From: Candidatus Wirthbacteria bacterium CG2_30_54_11
GTDB lineage: Bacteria > Patescibacteriota > CG2-30-54-11
Direction of reading: 5' to 3'
DNA: 14,109 nucleotides
NCBI GenBank assembly: GCA_001873755.1
Contig: MNZT01000070.1
Coordinates: 1-14,109, forward strand
Shown: positions 1 through 5,913 of the stretch, piece after piece
Numbering within the stretch: position 1 is the first letter of the stretch
Layout: the number at the start of each line of letters is the position of its first letter
Made by a program: the position numbers and the translations under genes
The notes under the pieces: generated by a model
What the model saw: only the letters and a program-made list of their open reading frames with translations
What the model was told of the DNA's origin: nothing
Databases searched by the model: none

Positions 1-116
1 GACCAGCTGAGGCACAATACGTCACCCTCTCCTTGCCTCCCGCCTGTTGCGAGGCTCGCTATGAGCGGCTCCCATCAAAGGGAGAGGAACCATCTAAATC
101 ACACTTAAGAAGAAAT
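1..116. repeat. Repeat-derived noncoding leader before the first gene
   Basis: No convincing gene is present. The stretch has a CCTCTCC-type arm near 25-32 and a GGGAGAGG arm near 80-87, which form an imperfect inverted repeat. Between them lies the palindrome GCGAGGCTCGC at 49-59, followed by GCGGCTCCC. The same order (CTCACCC, GCGAGGCTCGC, GGCGGCTGCCC, then GGAGAGG) recurs at 4461-4524, so both are copies of one dispersed repeat family. A TTG-initiated upstream extension of the first gene from position 33 would translate this repeat and is not believed. Confidence 0.6.
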
Positions 117-458
117 ATGCTCTATCGTCTATTGATCCCGCTGTTCTGTCTGTTCATGCTGCTGAGGATGGCGTCGAACTATAAGCGACACAAGCGCACC
201 GCCAAGGAGCTGTTTTTCTGGACAGTCGTATGGGGCGCCCTGGCCTATGTCGGCTACAATCCTGGCGAGATGACGCGGGTCGCGCATGCGATCGGGTTTG
301 AGACCGGGGCCAACGCGCTGTTCGTCTTTTTCTTCCTCATTCTGTTCTACGGGTTTGGCCGGCTCATGATGATCATGGAGGACATGGAGGCCAAGCTGAC
401 CCGTATGGTCAGGCGTGACGCTCTGGAACGGTTCTCAGATGAGCGGAGCGGGAAGTGA
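117..458 (+). CDS. DUF2304 family small membrane protein
   Basis: A 113-residue protein with three hydrophobic segments, at about residues 3-18, 32-47 and 65-83. A charged amphipathic tail follows (about 84-106, containing MEDMEAKLTRMVRR). This is the usual DUF2304 layout of short N-terminal helix, central helix, long third helix and a coiled-coil-like cytoplasmic tail. Family members usually sit beside glycosyltransferases in polysaccharide or glycolipid loci; their biochemical role is not established, and an accessory or scaffold role for a membrane glycosyltransferase is inference. The ATG at 117 is chosen because sequence further upstream is repeat DNA, and AAGAAG lies just before it. The stop overlaps the next gene's GTG start by 4 nt (GTGA), implying translational coupling. 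A partner glycosyltransferase may also lie upstream of the window. Confidence 0.8.
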   Translation: MLYRLLIPLFCLFMLLRMASNYKRHKRTAKELFFWTVVWGALAYVGYNPGEMTRVAHAIGFETGANALFVFFFLILFYGFGRLMMIMEDMEAKLTRMVRRDALERFSDERSGK

Positions 459-1552
459 AGCAGTCTATCCTGATGGTCGTTGATAACTATTTTCCGCGCC
501 TGGGGGGCGCGGAACTGGTGTACCAGCGGCTGGCCGAAGGTCTGGTTTCAACCGGCCACGAAGTAGAAGTCGTGACGACCGGGGTGCAGGGTTCGCCGCG
601 GTCAGAGACGATCAATGGGGTAGCGGTGAAGAGACTCTGTCAGAACCGGTACCTGTTCCTTTTTCAGGCGTTTTTTTTCCTTCTTTTCCGAAAGTCAGAA
701 GCCACGATCGTCCAGACCGCTACCTATGCCGCGGCCTTGCCTGCCTGGCTCTATGCCCGGCTGACGAAGAAGAGGGTCGTGATCACCGTTCACGAAGTGC
801 TCGGCAAGGGCTGGTTTCATGGAATGAACGCGGTGCAGGGCCGGATACACTTTCTGCTGGAACGGTTCGTCCTTCTGTTGCCCTTTGACCGTTATATCGC
901 GGTGTCTGACTATACTGCCCGTTCCCTGACCGCTGCCGGGATCTCGAAGGACAAGGTCGCGGTGGTTCTGAACGGCGTGGATGAGGTCTCCGTGCCTGCA
1001 CTGCAGAGGGATACCGTACTGGCCGGTCATGGATTTGATCCCGGTTCGTTCGTATTTCTGTACTTTGGCCGACTGGGGATCTCCAAGGGGCTTGATCTCC
1101 TAGTTGCTGCTGCCCGTGAACTTCTGCCGGTGCATCCGACCATGCAGCTGGGCCTGGTGGTGGCAGAAAAAGCTCATGACCATCTTTTTCAACTGTTGGT
1201 GGACCTGCAGCTCGACTTCCCGCGTCAGGTACGGCTCATGGCATCGCTGCCGCGGGGAGAGCTGCTGACGCTGGTCGCTTCGTCTGACTGCATAGTGGTG
1301 CCGTCGCGGACCGAAGGATTCGGGCTCTCGGCTATCGAAGCCTGTATGCTGGGGAAACCGCTGGTGTCCAGTGACGGCGGAGCGCTTGCCGACCACGTCT
1401 ACGGCCAGGTCAATCTGTTCGCCTCCGGCGACCGGGCCGACCTGAAGCAGGCCATGGAAAAGGCGCTGATGGGGAAATTTGAACATATCGAGAAGAAGCT
1501 CTCGTTCAGCTGGGATGAGATGGTAGAGGGGTATGAAGAGGTGTATGGGTAA
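455..1552 (+). CDS. GT4-family glycosyltransferase (GT-B fold)
   Basis: A 365-residue enzyme of normal length for retaining GT4 glycosyltransferases. The N-terminal Rossmann half begins with DNYFPRLGGAE (10-20), the acceptor-side glycine-rich loop typical of the family. The C-terminal half opens with YFGRLGISKG (203-212) and carries the donor-binding EX7E-type motif EGFGLSAIE (287-295), followed by GKPLVSSDGG. There is no signal peptide, so it should act in the cytoplasm or at the inner membrane face, transferring a sugar from a nucleotide donor to a growing glycan. Donor and acceptor cannot be read from the sequence. The start is GTG at 455, supported by the 4-nt overlap with the DUF2304 gene and by the family-typical N-terminus immediately after it. 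The next gene has its own promoter, so this pair probably ends a transcription unit. Confidence 0.88.
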   Translation: MKQSILMVVDNYFPRLGGAELVYQRLAEGLVSTGHEVEVVTTGVQGSPRSETINGVAVKRLCQNRYLFLFQAFFFLLFRKSEATIVQTATYAAALPAWLYARLTKKRVVITVHEVLGKGWFHGMNAVQGRIHFLLERFVLLLPFDRYIAVSDYTARSLTAAGISKDKVAVVLNGVDEVSVPALQRDTVLAGHGFDPGSFVFLYFGRLGISKGLDLLVAAARELLPVHPTMQLGLVVAEKAHDHLFQLLVDLQLDFPRQVRLMASLPRGELLTLVASSDCIVVPSRTEGFGLSAIEACMLGKPLVSSDGGALADHVYGQVNLFASGDRADLKQAMEKALMGKFEHIEKKLSFSWDEMVEGYEEVYG

Positions 1553-1565
1553 GGTGGGAGACCAC

Positions 1566-1620
1566 TTGATTTTTAGCTGTAAAATTTCTATATTGAGTAT
1601 ACAAATTTAGCTATAAAATT
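1566..1620 (+). promoter_or_regulatory. Promoter with paired 15-bp repeats upstream of the first DUF4143 ATPase
   Basis: A plausible sigma70-type promoter is visible: -35 TTGATT at 1566-1571, a 17-nt spacer, and -10 TATATT at 1589-1594. Two near-identical direct repeats of TTTAGCTRTAAAATT lie at 1572-1586, filling most of the spacer, and at 1606-1620, just after the expected transcription start. They differ at one base and are 34 nt apart start to start. The second ends 7 nt before the ATG at 1628, in the position where a ribosome-binding site would be, and no Shine-Dalgarno sequence is seen. The layout suggests an operator pair. Binding by the downstream protein itself is inference. Confidence 0.6.
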
Positions 1621-1627
1621 GTATGCC

Positions 1628-2800
1628 ATGAAACTCATCAAGAGACTACTACAACACGATATCGAGAGCTCAAGGTCAAATCGTAAGATCTTGATATTGT
1701 TGGGTGCCCGGCAGGTAGGCAAGACCACGCTGGTCAGGCAGATGTTCGACGACACGGGCGCGCTGTATCTGAATCTGGATGTCAAAAATGACCGTGAACG
1801 GATACTGTCTGCCGGCGATCTGGTACCCGAGGCAGTCAGGTCGTATCTGGGAGGCAGGGGGACGGTCATTCTGGATGAGGCTCAGCGCCTGCCTGAGGTG
1901 TCGCGAATGGTCAAGGGCTGGTACGATAAAGACATCGACCTCAAATGCATCCTGCTGGGGTCTGCCGGGCTCAATATTCTCGACAAGACCGCAGAAGCAC
2001 TGACCGGGCGAAATGAGAAGTATTATCTCACACCGCTTCTGATCTCGGAAGTGATCCAAAACGAGCCCTGGTTTTCGCCGCTTATCGACCTCGAGATGTT
2101 TCGGGACACCATCCATGCGCATCTGGATCGCTTCCTCGTCTATGGCGGGTATCCCGAGGTAGCCCTCTCCGATCAGCCGGAGCGGCTTTTGACTTCTCTC
2201 TACAATGATTACCTGTTCAAAGATGTGTATGCCATGGATCTCGTAGGATCAAAACAGAAACTGCAGAAATTACTCGCCTTACTCGCCTTTCAGGTCGGAT
2301 CAGAAGTATCTACGAGCGAGCTTTCGACCCAGCTCTCCGTGAGCAGGGAGACCGTAGAACGATACATCGGCATTCTCGAGGATACTTTTGTGGTCTATCG
2401 TTTGCAGGCGTTCAGTAGCAATCAACGCAAAGAGCTGTCCAAAAAGAGTAAGATCTATTTTTGGGACACTGGTATTCGAAATGCCGCCATGGGTAATTTC
2501 ACACCTGTCCTCAGCCGTACTGACAAAGGGGCTCTCTGGGAGAATTTCATCGTCAGCGAATTCATGAAAGCCAATATTTCTCTCTCCCGGCGTCAGAATA
2601 TGTATTTCTGGCGCACCTATGCCGGCAGCGAAGTGGATCTCGTCATTCAAAAAGACGACACCCTGGAAGCCCTGGAAGTGAAATGGAATGCAGGAGAAGG
2701 TATCCGCAGTCGCGGCGCGTTCGCGGATAGATATGGCGCAGAGGTAAAGATCATCGACAGGAACAATTGGATGGAATACTTGATGGTGTCACCTCCATGA
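1628..2800 (+). CDS. AAA-family ATP-binding protein with DUF4143 C-terminal domain
   Basis: A 390-residue protein of normal length for the AAA_14-DUF4143 architecture. Numbered from the ATG at 1628, Walker A is GARQVGKTT (26-34) and Walker B is TVILDEAQR (D83, E84); LLGSA near 110 is sensor-like. A winged-helix-like segment (about 227-258, TSELSTQLSVSRETVERY) follows. The C-terminal part carries a PD-(D/E)XK-like signature: FWRTYAGSEVDLV with E335 and D337, then LEVKW with E350 and K352. Family function is unresolved; ATPase and nuclease-like activities are predicted from motifs only. A TTG at 1619 would add three residues but lies inside the upstream repeat, so ATG is preferred. The stop TGA overlaps an ATG that is a copy of a glycosyltransferase start (ATGA). 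Closely related to the gene at 6865-8013. It has its own promoter and appears inserted in the polysaccharide locus. Confidence 0.88.
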   Translation: MKLIKRLLQHDIESSRSNRKILILLGARQVGKTTLVRQMFDDTGALYLNLDVKNDRERILSAGDLVPEAVRSYLGGRGTVILDEAQRLPEVSRMVKGWYDKDIDLKCILLGSAGLNILDKTAEALTGRNEKYYLTPLLISEVIQNEPWFSPLIDLEMFRDTIHAHLDRFLVYGGYPEVALSDQPERLLTSLYNDYLFKDVYAMDLVGSKQKLQKLLALLAFQVGSEVSTSELSTQLSVSRETVERYIGILEDTFVVYRLQAFSSNQRKELSKKSKIYFWDTGIRNAAMGNFTPVLSRTDKGALWENFIVSEFMKANISLSRRQNMYFWRTYAGSEVDLVIQKDDTLEALEVKWNAGEGIRSRGAFADRYGAEVKIIDRNNWMEYLMVSPP

Positions 2801-2835
2801 AGATCGCGATCATCGCAGACATGATAGAGAAATGA
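2797..2835 (+). pseudogene. Fragment duplicating the 5' end of a glycosyltransferase gene
   Basis: A 13-codon reading frame (12 residues plus stop) encodes MKIAIIADMIEK. The glycosyltransferase at 4659 begins MKIAIIADPIDE. At the DNA level 26 nt are identical (2795-2820 and 4657-4682). The match continues upstream in register with GTGTC (2786-2790 and 4648-4652), and the DNA just downstream is still partly similar (ATAGA). The fragment's ATG overlaps the preceding ATPase stop as ATGA. It is best read as a decayed copy of the start of the glycosyltransferase gene, left when DNA carrying the next ATPase arrived or by a local duplication. It is very unlikely to encode a functional peptide. Confidence 0.65.
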
Positions 2836-2902
2836 TGAGTGATGACATGCCAGCCAAATAAAGAAAGACTCTTGCGATCAAAGGCAAAAAGAAAAACTGT
2901 AC

Positions 2903-2943
2903 TTGATAATCAGTAATACTCACGAGTATAATACTCACGAGTA
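2903..2943 (+). promoter_or_regulatory. Promoter overlapped by tandem palindromes upstream of the DUF234 ATPase
   Basis: The 15-bp unit TAATACTCACGAGTA occurs twice in perfect tandem, at 2914-2928 and 2929-2943. Each unit with its following base holds the inverted repeat ATACTC-AC-GAGTAT, a typical dimer-binding shape. A strong promoter fits exactly: -35 TTGATA at 2903-2908 and a perfect -10 TATAAT at 2927-2932, with an 18-nt spacer. The -10 hexamer is created by the junction between the two units, so occupancy of either unit should block RNA polymerase. Predicted transcription starts near 2939. The leader then has a G-rich Shine-Dalgarno-like stretch (about 2963-2971), very close to the ATG at 2974. 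Autoregulation by the encoded winged-helix protein is inference. Confidence 0.68.
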
Positions 2944-2973
2944 TAGTTAATTCTTTCGGATCGGGGTGGGGCT

Positions 2974-4365
2974 ATGGGATTCATCAACCGGACGGTCGAG
3001 CTGGACCGGCTGCAGAGGCTCTGGGATAGCGGAACCGCACAGCTGGCGGTGGTATACGGCAAACGACGGGTCGGCAAAACCGAGCTCATCCGGCAGTTCC
3101 TCCTGAAGAACAGCGGTATCTACTATCTCGCTGACAAGAGGACGCACCACGAGCAGCTGCTCGAATTCGGGCGGGTGGTGGGTGACTTTTTTGATGACCT
3201 CATCGTCCGGCAAAATGGTTTCATTGACTGGCTGCAGGCGTTCCAGTATCTGGAGCAGCGATCGCATGACCGGCAGTTCATCGTCGCCATCGATGAGTAC
3301 CCGTACCTCGTGGAAAGTGCCCGGGAGACGAGCAGCCTGTTCCAGAAGGGGTGGGACCAGTACTTGAAGCAGAGCCGGGTCTGCCTGATCCTCTGCGGCT
3401 CCAGCATCGCCATGATGGAGTCCGAGATGAGCTCCAGGGCACCGCTCTACGGCCGGATGACGGCACGGTTCCTGGTCGAACCCATGGATGTGTACAGCAG
3501 TCAGGACTTCTTTCCGAAACGGCAATTCGCTGACTTCCTCACCTACTATGCGATCACCGGCGGGATGCCGGCCTATCTGCAGGCTTTTTCGGGGTTTGAG
3601 AACGTCGAAGAGGCGGCCACTGCTTTGTGTCTGGACAAGAACGGTCTGTATGCCAATGAAGTGAACATGATGCTGCGGCAGGAACTCCGAACGCCCAACA
3701 CCTATTTCGCCATCCTGAAAGCCATAGCCGGCGGCAAGACGAGGATCAGCGAGATCGCCAATGACGGCGGTTTCACGGTCACGCTGGTGAGTAAATACTT
3801 GAGAACGCTGGAGGGACTGCAGTTCGTCGAACGAGAGGTGCCGGTCACCGAGGACAAGCCGCACAAGTCCAAAAAAGGGATCTTTGTCCTGCGGGAGAAT
3901 TTCGTCCGCTTCTGGTTCCAGTATATCTATGCCTTTTCCAGCGACCTCGCTATCGGCAATTTCAGGCAGGTCCAGAAGAAATTTCGGGCCGAAAGCCATT
4001 TCCTGGAGTCGATCGCCTACGAACAGATATCCCGGCGGACTATGTGGGACCTGTCGGACCGGTTATTCTCCTTTGAAAAGGCGGGCAGATATTGGGACAG
4101 CGACATCGAGATCGACGGAGTAGGGTACAACGCCCACGAACGGAAGATCGCCTTCATGGAAGCGAAATGGTCGGATAAAAAAATGGGTCCCACGATACTG
4201 AACAAGCTCAGGATGAAGGCGGCACGGGTGGCCTGGATGAGGGACAAACGGGAAGAATACTTTGTCCTGTTCAGCAAAGCAGGGTTTGAGTCGGAGTTGG
4301 TCAGCATTGCCAGTGAAGACCCTCATGTTGTTTTGGTGCAGCAAGTGACGGTGATGGGCAGGTAG
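2974..4365 (+). CDS. ATP-binding protein of the ATPase_2/DUF234 type
   Basis: A 463-residue protein, typical length for this mostly archaeal and bacterial family. Order of parts: Walker A YGKRRVGKTE (28-37); Walker B FIVAIDEYPYL (102-112; D107, E108); LILCGSS (138-144), sensor-1-like; GGMPAYL (196-202), characteristic of the family; a winged-helix-like segment (about 256-290, TRISEIANDGGFTVTLVSKYL); and a DUF234-type C-terminal region with a PD-(D/E)XK-like pattern, SDIEID (376-381) and FMEAKW (E396, K398). Cellular role is unknown; ATP binding is secure and nuclease activity is only suggested. It is a different family from the DUF4143 proteins on either side but has the same overall plan of ATPase, DNA-binding wing and nuclease-like fold. 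It has its own promoter, and noncoding repeat DNA follows it, so it is probably monocistronic. Confidence 0.88.
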   Translation: MGFINRTVELDRLQRLWDSGTAQLAVVYGKRRVGKTELIRQFLLKNSGIYYLADKRTHHEQLLEFGRVVGDFFDDLIVRQNGFIDWLQAFQYLEQRSHDRQFIVAIDEYPYLVESARETSSLFQKGWDQYLKQSRVCLILCGSSIAMMESEMSSRAPLYGRMTARFLVEPMDVYSSQDFFPKRQFADFLTYYAITGGMPAYLQAFSGFENVEEAATALCLDKNGLYANEVNMMLRQELRTPNTYFAILKAIAGGKTRISEIANDGGFTVTLVSKYLRTLEGLQFVEREVPVTEDKPHKSKKGIFVLRENFVRFWFQYIYAFSSDLAIGNFRQVQKKFRAESHFLESIAYEQISRRTMWDLSDRLFSFEKAGRYWDSDIEIDGVGYNAHERKIAFMEAKWSDKKMGPTILNKLRMKAARVAWMRDKREEYFVLFSKAGFESELVSIASEDPHVVLVQQVTVMGR

Positions 4366-4371
4366 GTTTTT

Positions 4372-4390
4372 CCCCCTTTGAAAAAGGGGG
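4372..4390. repeat. Short perfect hairpin (CCCCCTTT/AAAGGGGG)
   Basis: An 8-bp perfect stem closed by a GAA loop begins six bases after the stop codon of the ATPase at 2974-4365. A further GGGGGAT copy follows at about 4396-4402. No T-run follows on either strand, so it lacks the signature of an intrinsic terminator. It resembles common dispersed intergenic palindromes and may act as a transcript 3'-end stabiliser. That role is speculation. Confidence 0.5.
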
Positions 4391-4460
4391 ATCAAGGGGG
4401 ATTTGAAATTTCGAAACAGCTTGTATGCCAGGTATCAGTGCCCGAAGGGCAGAGAATTGA

Positions 4461-4524
4461 CCTCACCCCCGCTTTAAGCGAGGCTCGCCTTTGAAGGCGG
4501 CTGCCCTCTCCTACTAGGAGAGGG
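4461..4524. repeat. Dispersed palindromic repeat, second copy of the 1-116 family
   Basis: Contains GCGAGGCTCGC (4478-4488) and then GGCGGCTGCC. It closes with a perfect 10-bp inverted repeat, CCCTCTCCTA (4504-4513) and TAGGAGAGGG (4515-4524), around a single C. The motif order matches the repeat near the left edge of the window, and the GCGAGGCTCG core recurs in reverse orientation at 4563-4572. No coding potential is evident. Confidence 0.6.
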
Positions 4525-4532
4525 GAATAATC

Positions 4533-4636
4533 TGTCATCCCTGCGAAGGCAGCCGTCCTTGACGAGCCTCGCCGGCTGCGGGGGATCTACTGACTACCTG
4601 GAACCCTAGGAGATTCCTGCCTTCGCAGGAATGACA
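4533..4636. repeat. 104-bp element with terminal inverted repeats (TGTCAT...ATGACA)
   Basis: The ends form a 20-bp terminal inverted repeat with one mismatch, TGTCATCCCTGCGAAGGCAG at 4533-4552 against its complement at 4617-4636. The right arm alone folds into an ATTCCTGC-CTTC-GCAGGAAT hairpin (4613-4632). The left arm contains an internal AGCCG/CGGCT inverted repeat around a reverse copy of the GCGAGGCTCG motif. There is no open reading frame inside, so it is MITE-like or REP-pair-like. It lies immediately upstream of the glycosyltransferase start at 4659, so its hairpins would be in that gene's leader if transcription enters from upstream. Confidence 0.65.
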
Positions 4637-4658
4637 GCTTAATAGAAGTGTCCTACCC

Positions 4659-5804
4659 ATGAAGATCGCGATCATCGCAGACCCTATAGACGAGCAGTAT
4701 GCCGGGATCCATGTGTATGCCCGGGAATTCATACAGGCGCTGGAGCGGAATAACCAGGGGCATGAGATCGTGTATGTGCATATGCGGCCAAATCCATTCT
4801 TTGACGGGATGAAGGAACTGATAATTCCACTTCGGCGGTCGGTACCGGGTTGGTCTACGATACGGAAATTTTTCATCATGCCGTGGCTGTTCCGCAAAGA
4901 AAAATTCGATATCGTCCACGATCTGTCGCATATAGCACCGTTCACCTTCTGGGGAGGACCCTATAAGCGGGTCATCACCATCCACGACCTCACTCCGATT
5001 TTGTACCCCGAGTGGCACATCGTGGCCAGCCGGTTCGTGCACAAGATCATTTTCCCTTTTATCTTTCGCCGCGCTGACCTGGTGATCTGTGATTCTGAGC
5101 ATACGAAAGAGGATGTCAATGCGAAGTATGATGTACGAGGTAGGATAGAGGCTGTCCTACTGGCGGCCCGGTCTGAAGTGAAGCAGGTGGACAGAGTGCA
5201 GGCGGCTGAACAACTGAGGGAGAAGTACTCGATCGAGGGTGACTTCCTCCTCTATGTCGGCACTCTGGAGCCGCGCAAGAATCTTGGCTTGATCATCGAC
5301 GTCTACGAGCAGCTCCGTCAGCGCGGTTCGTTCGTAGGCAAACTGGTCCTGGTCGGCAAGACCGGCTGGTTCCAAAAAGAGTTCCATGAACGGCTGGAGC
5401 AGATGGACCCGGCGGTCCGCGCAGGGATCATCCTGACCGGCTATGTGCCGGATGAGGACCTGTCCCTGTTCTATTCGGCTGCGCAGCTATTCCTCTACCC
5501 CTCGTTCTACGAGGGGTTCGGGCTGCCTCCGCTGGAAGCCATGACCTGCGGATGCCCGGTTCTGGTCGCCGAGAATTCTTCGCTTCCGGAAGTAGTGGGC
5601 GAGGGCGGTCTCCTGCTGCTCACCATCAGCCGCCCCAGATGGGTCGAGGCGGTGGAGCGGGTTTTGTCCGACCGTACCTTCCGTGCTAAACTATCCGAGT
5701 CCGCTTTGCGGGTAAGCAAGGGGTTCAGCTGGGACCGGCATGTGCAGAGTGTGGTGGGGATGTATGAAGAGATCGGTGTCATTCCCGTGAAAACGGGAAT
5801 CTAG
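4659..5804 (+). CDS. GT4-family glycosyltransferase with repeat-encoded C-terminus
   Basis: A 381-residue enzyme of usual GT4 length. N-terminal half: MKIAIIADPIDEQYAGIHVYAREF (written here as 1-24), a GT-B acceptor loop, then VITIHDLTPILYPEW (105-119) and SEHTK (146-150), commonly seen in mannosyl- and rhamnosyltransferase-like members. C-terminal half: YVGTLEPRKNLG (199-210) and the donor-binding EX7E motif EGFGLPPLE (285-293). No signal peptide or membrane helix, so cytoplasmic; the transferred sugar is unknown. The start at ATG 4659 is supported by the family N-terminus and by AGAAG upstream. Its first eight codons are duplicated exactly at 2797-2820. Its last eight residues (374-381, VIPVKTGI) are encoded by a dispersed palindrome at 5777-5804, so the original C-terminus has been replaced or extended. 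It was probably once continuous with the glycosyltransferase operon upstream. Confidence 0.88.
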   Translation: MKIAIIADPIDEQYAGIHVYAREFIQALERNNQGHEIVYVHMRPNPFFDGMKELIIPLRRSVPGWSTIRKFFIMPWLFRKEKFDIVHDLSHIAPFTFWGGPYKRVITIHDLTPILYPEWHIVASRFVHKIIFPFIFRRADLVICDSEHTKEDVNAKYDVRGRIEAVLLAARSEVKQVDRVQAAEQLREKYSIEGDFLLYVGTLEPRKNLGLIIDVYEQLRQRGSFVGKLVLVGKTGWFQKEFHERLEQMDPAVRAGIILTGYVPDEDLSLFYSAAQLFLYPSFYEGFGLPPLEAMTCGCPVLVAENSSLPEVVGEGGLLLLTISRPRWVEAVERVLSDRTFRAKLSESALRVSKGFSWDRHVQSVVGMYEEIGVIPVKTGI

Positions 5805-5880
5805 AAATAATAAAAGAAAAATTCCACTCTTTCCTTTTTTCTGTTTTTTCTGGATCCCCGGGTCACGCCCGAGGATGACA
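5777..5880. repeat. 104-bp inverted-repeat element, partly inside the upstream gene
   Basis: The left arm (5777-5805) begins TGTCATTCCCG and contains ATTCCC-N8-GGGAAT (5781-5800), an 8-bp stem ATTCCCGT/ACGGGAAT with a GAAA loop. The right arm (5849-5880) is the imperfect reverse complement, TCTGGATCCCCGGG through GAGGATGACA. An AT-rich, gene-free core lies between them. Its length and TGTCAT/ATGACA ends equal those of the element at 4533-4636. The ATTCCC-N8-GGGAAT core has the same form as the dRS3 repeats known from Neisseria; this is similarity of form only, not evidence of relationship. The left arm supplies the last codons and stop of the glycosyltransferase gene. Confidence 0.65.
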
Positions 5881-5913
5881 GACCAACCATTCAAACAATA
5901 GGCAAGACCGTTC

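Noticed and set aside
33..116. TTG-started N-terminal extension of the DUF2304 gene
   Set aside because: The extra 28 residues are translated from a dispersed palindromic repeat, and the family begins at the ATG at 117.
2847..2906. A possible small basic peptide (MPAK, stop, then RKTLAIKGKKKNCT) before the DUF234 ATPase promoter
   Set aside because: It contains an in-frame TAA after four codons. With that stop it is not a gene, and it is too short to call a pseudogene of anything known.
2947..3999. A 350-codon open frame on the minus strand opposite the DUF234 ATPase
   Set aside because: The + strand frame has a full set of ATPase motifs, a promoter and a ribosome-binding site. The antisense translation has no recognisable motif and is explained by codon-position composition.
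4372..4390. Intrinsic terminator after the DUF234 ATPase
   Set aside because: The stem is good, but no T-run follows on either strand, so it is listed only as a hairpin repeat.
5777..5850. Intrinsic terminator formed by the ATTCCC/GGGAAT hairpin and the later T-rich stretch
   Set aside because: The T-rich stretch starts about 20-30 bases after the stem, and the immediate downstream bases are A-rich.
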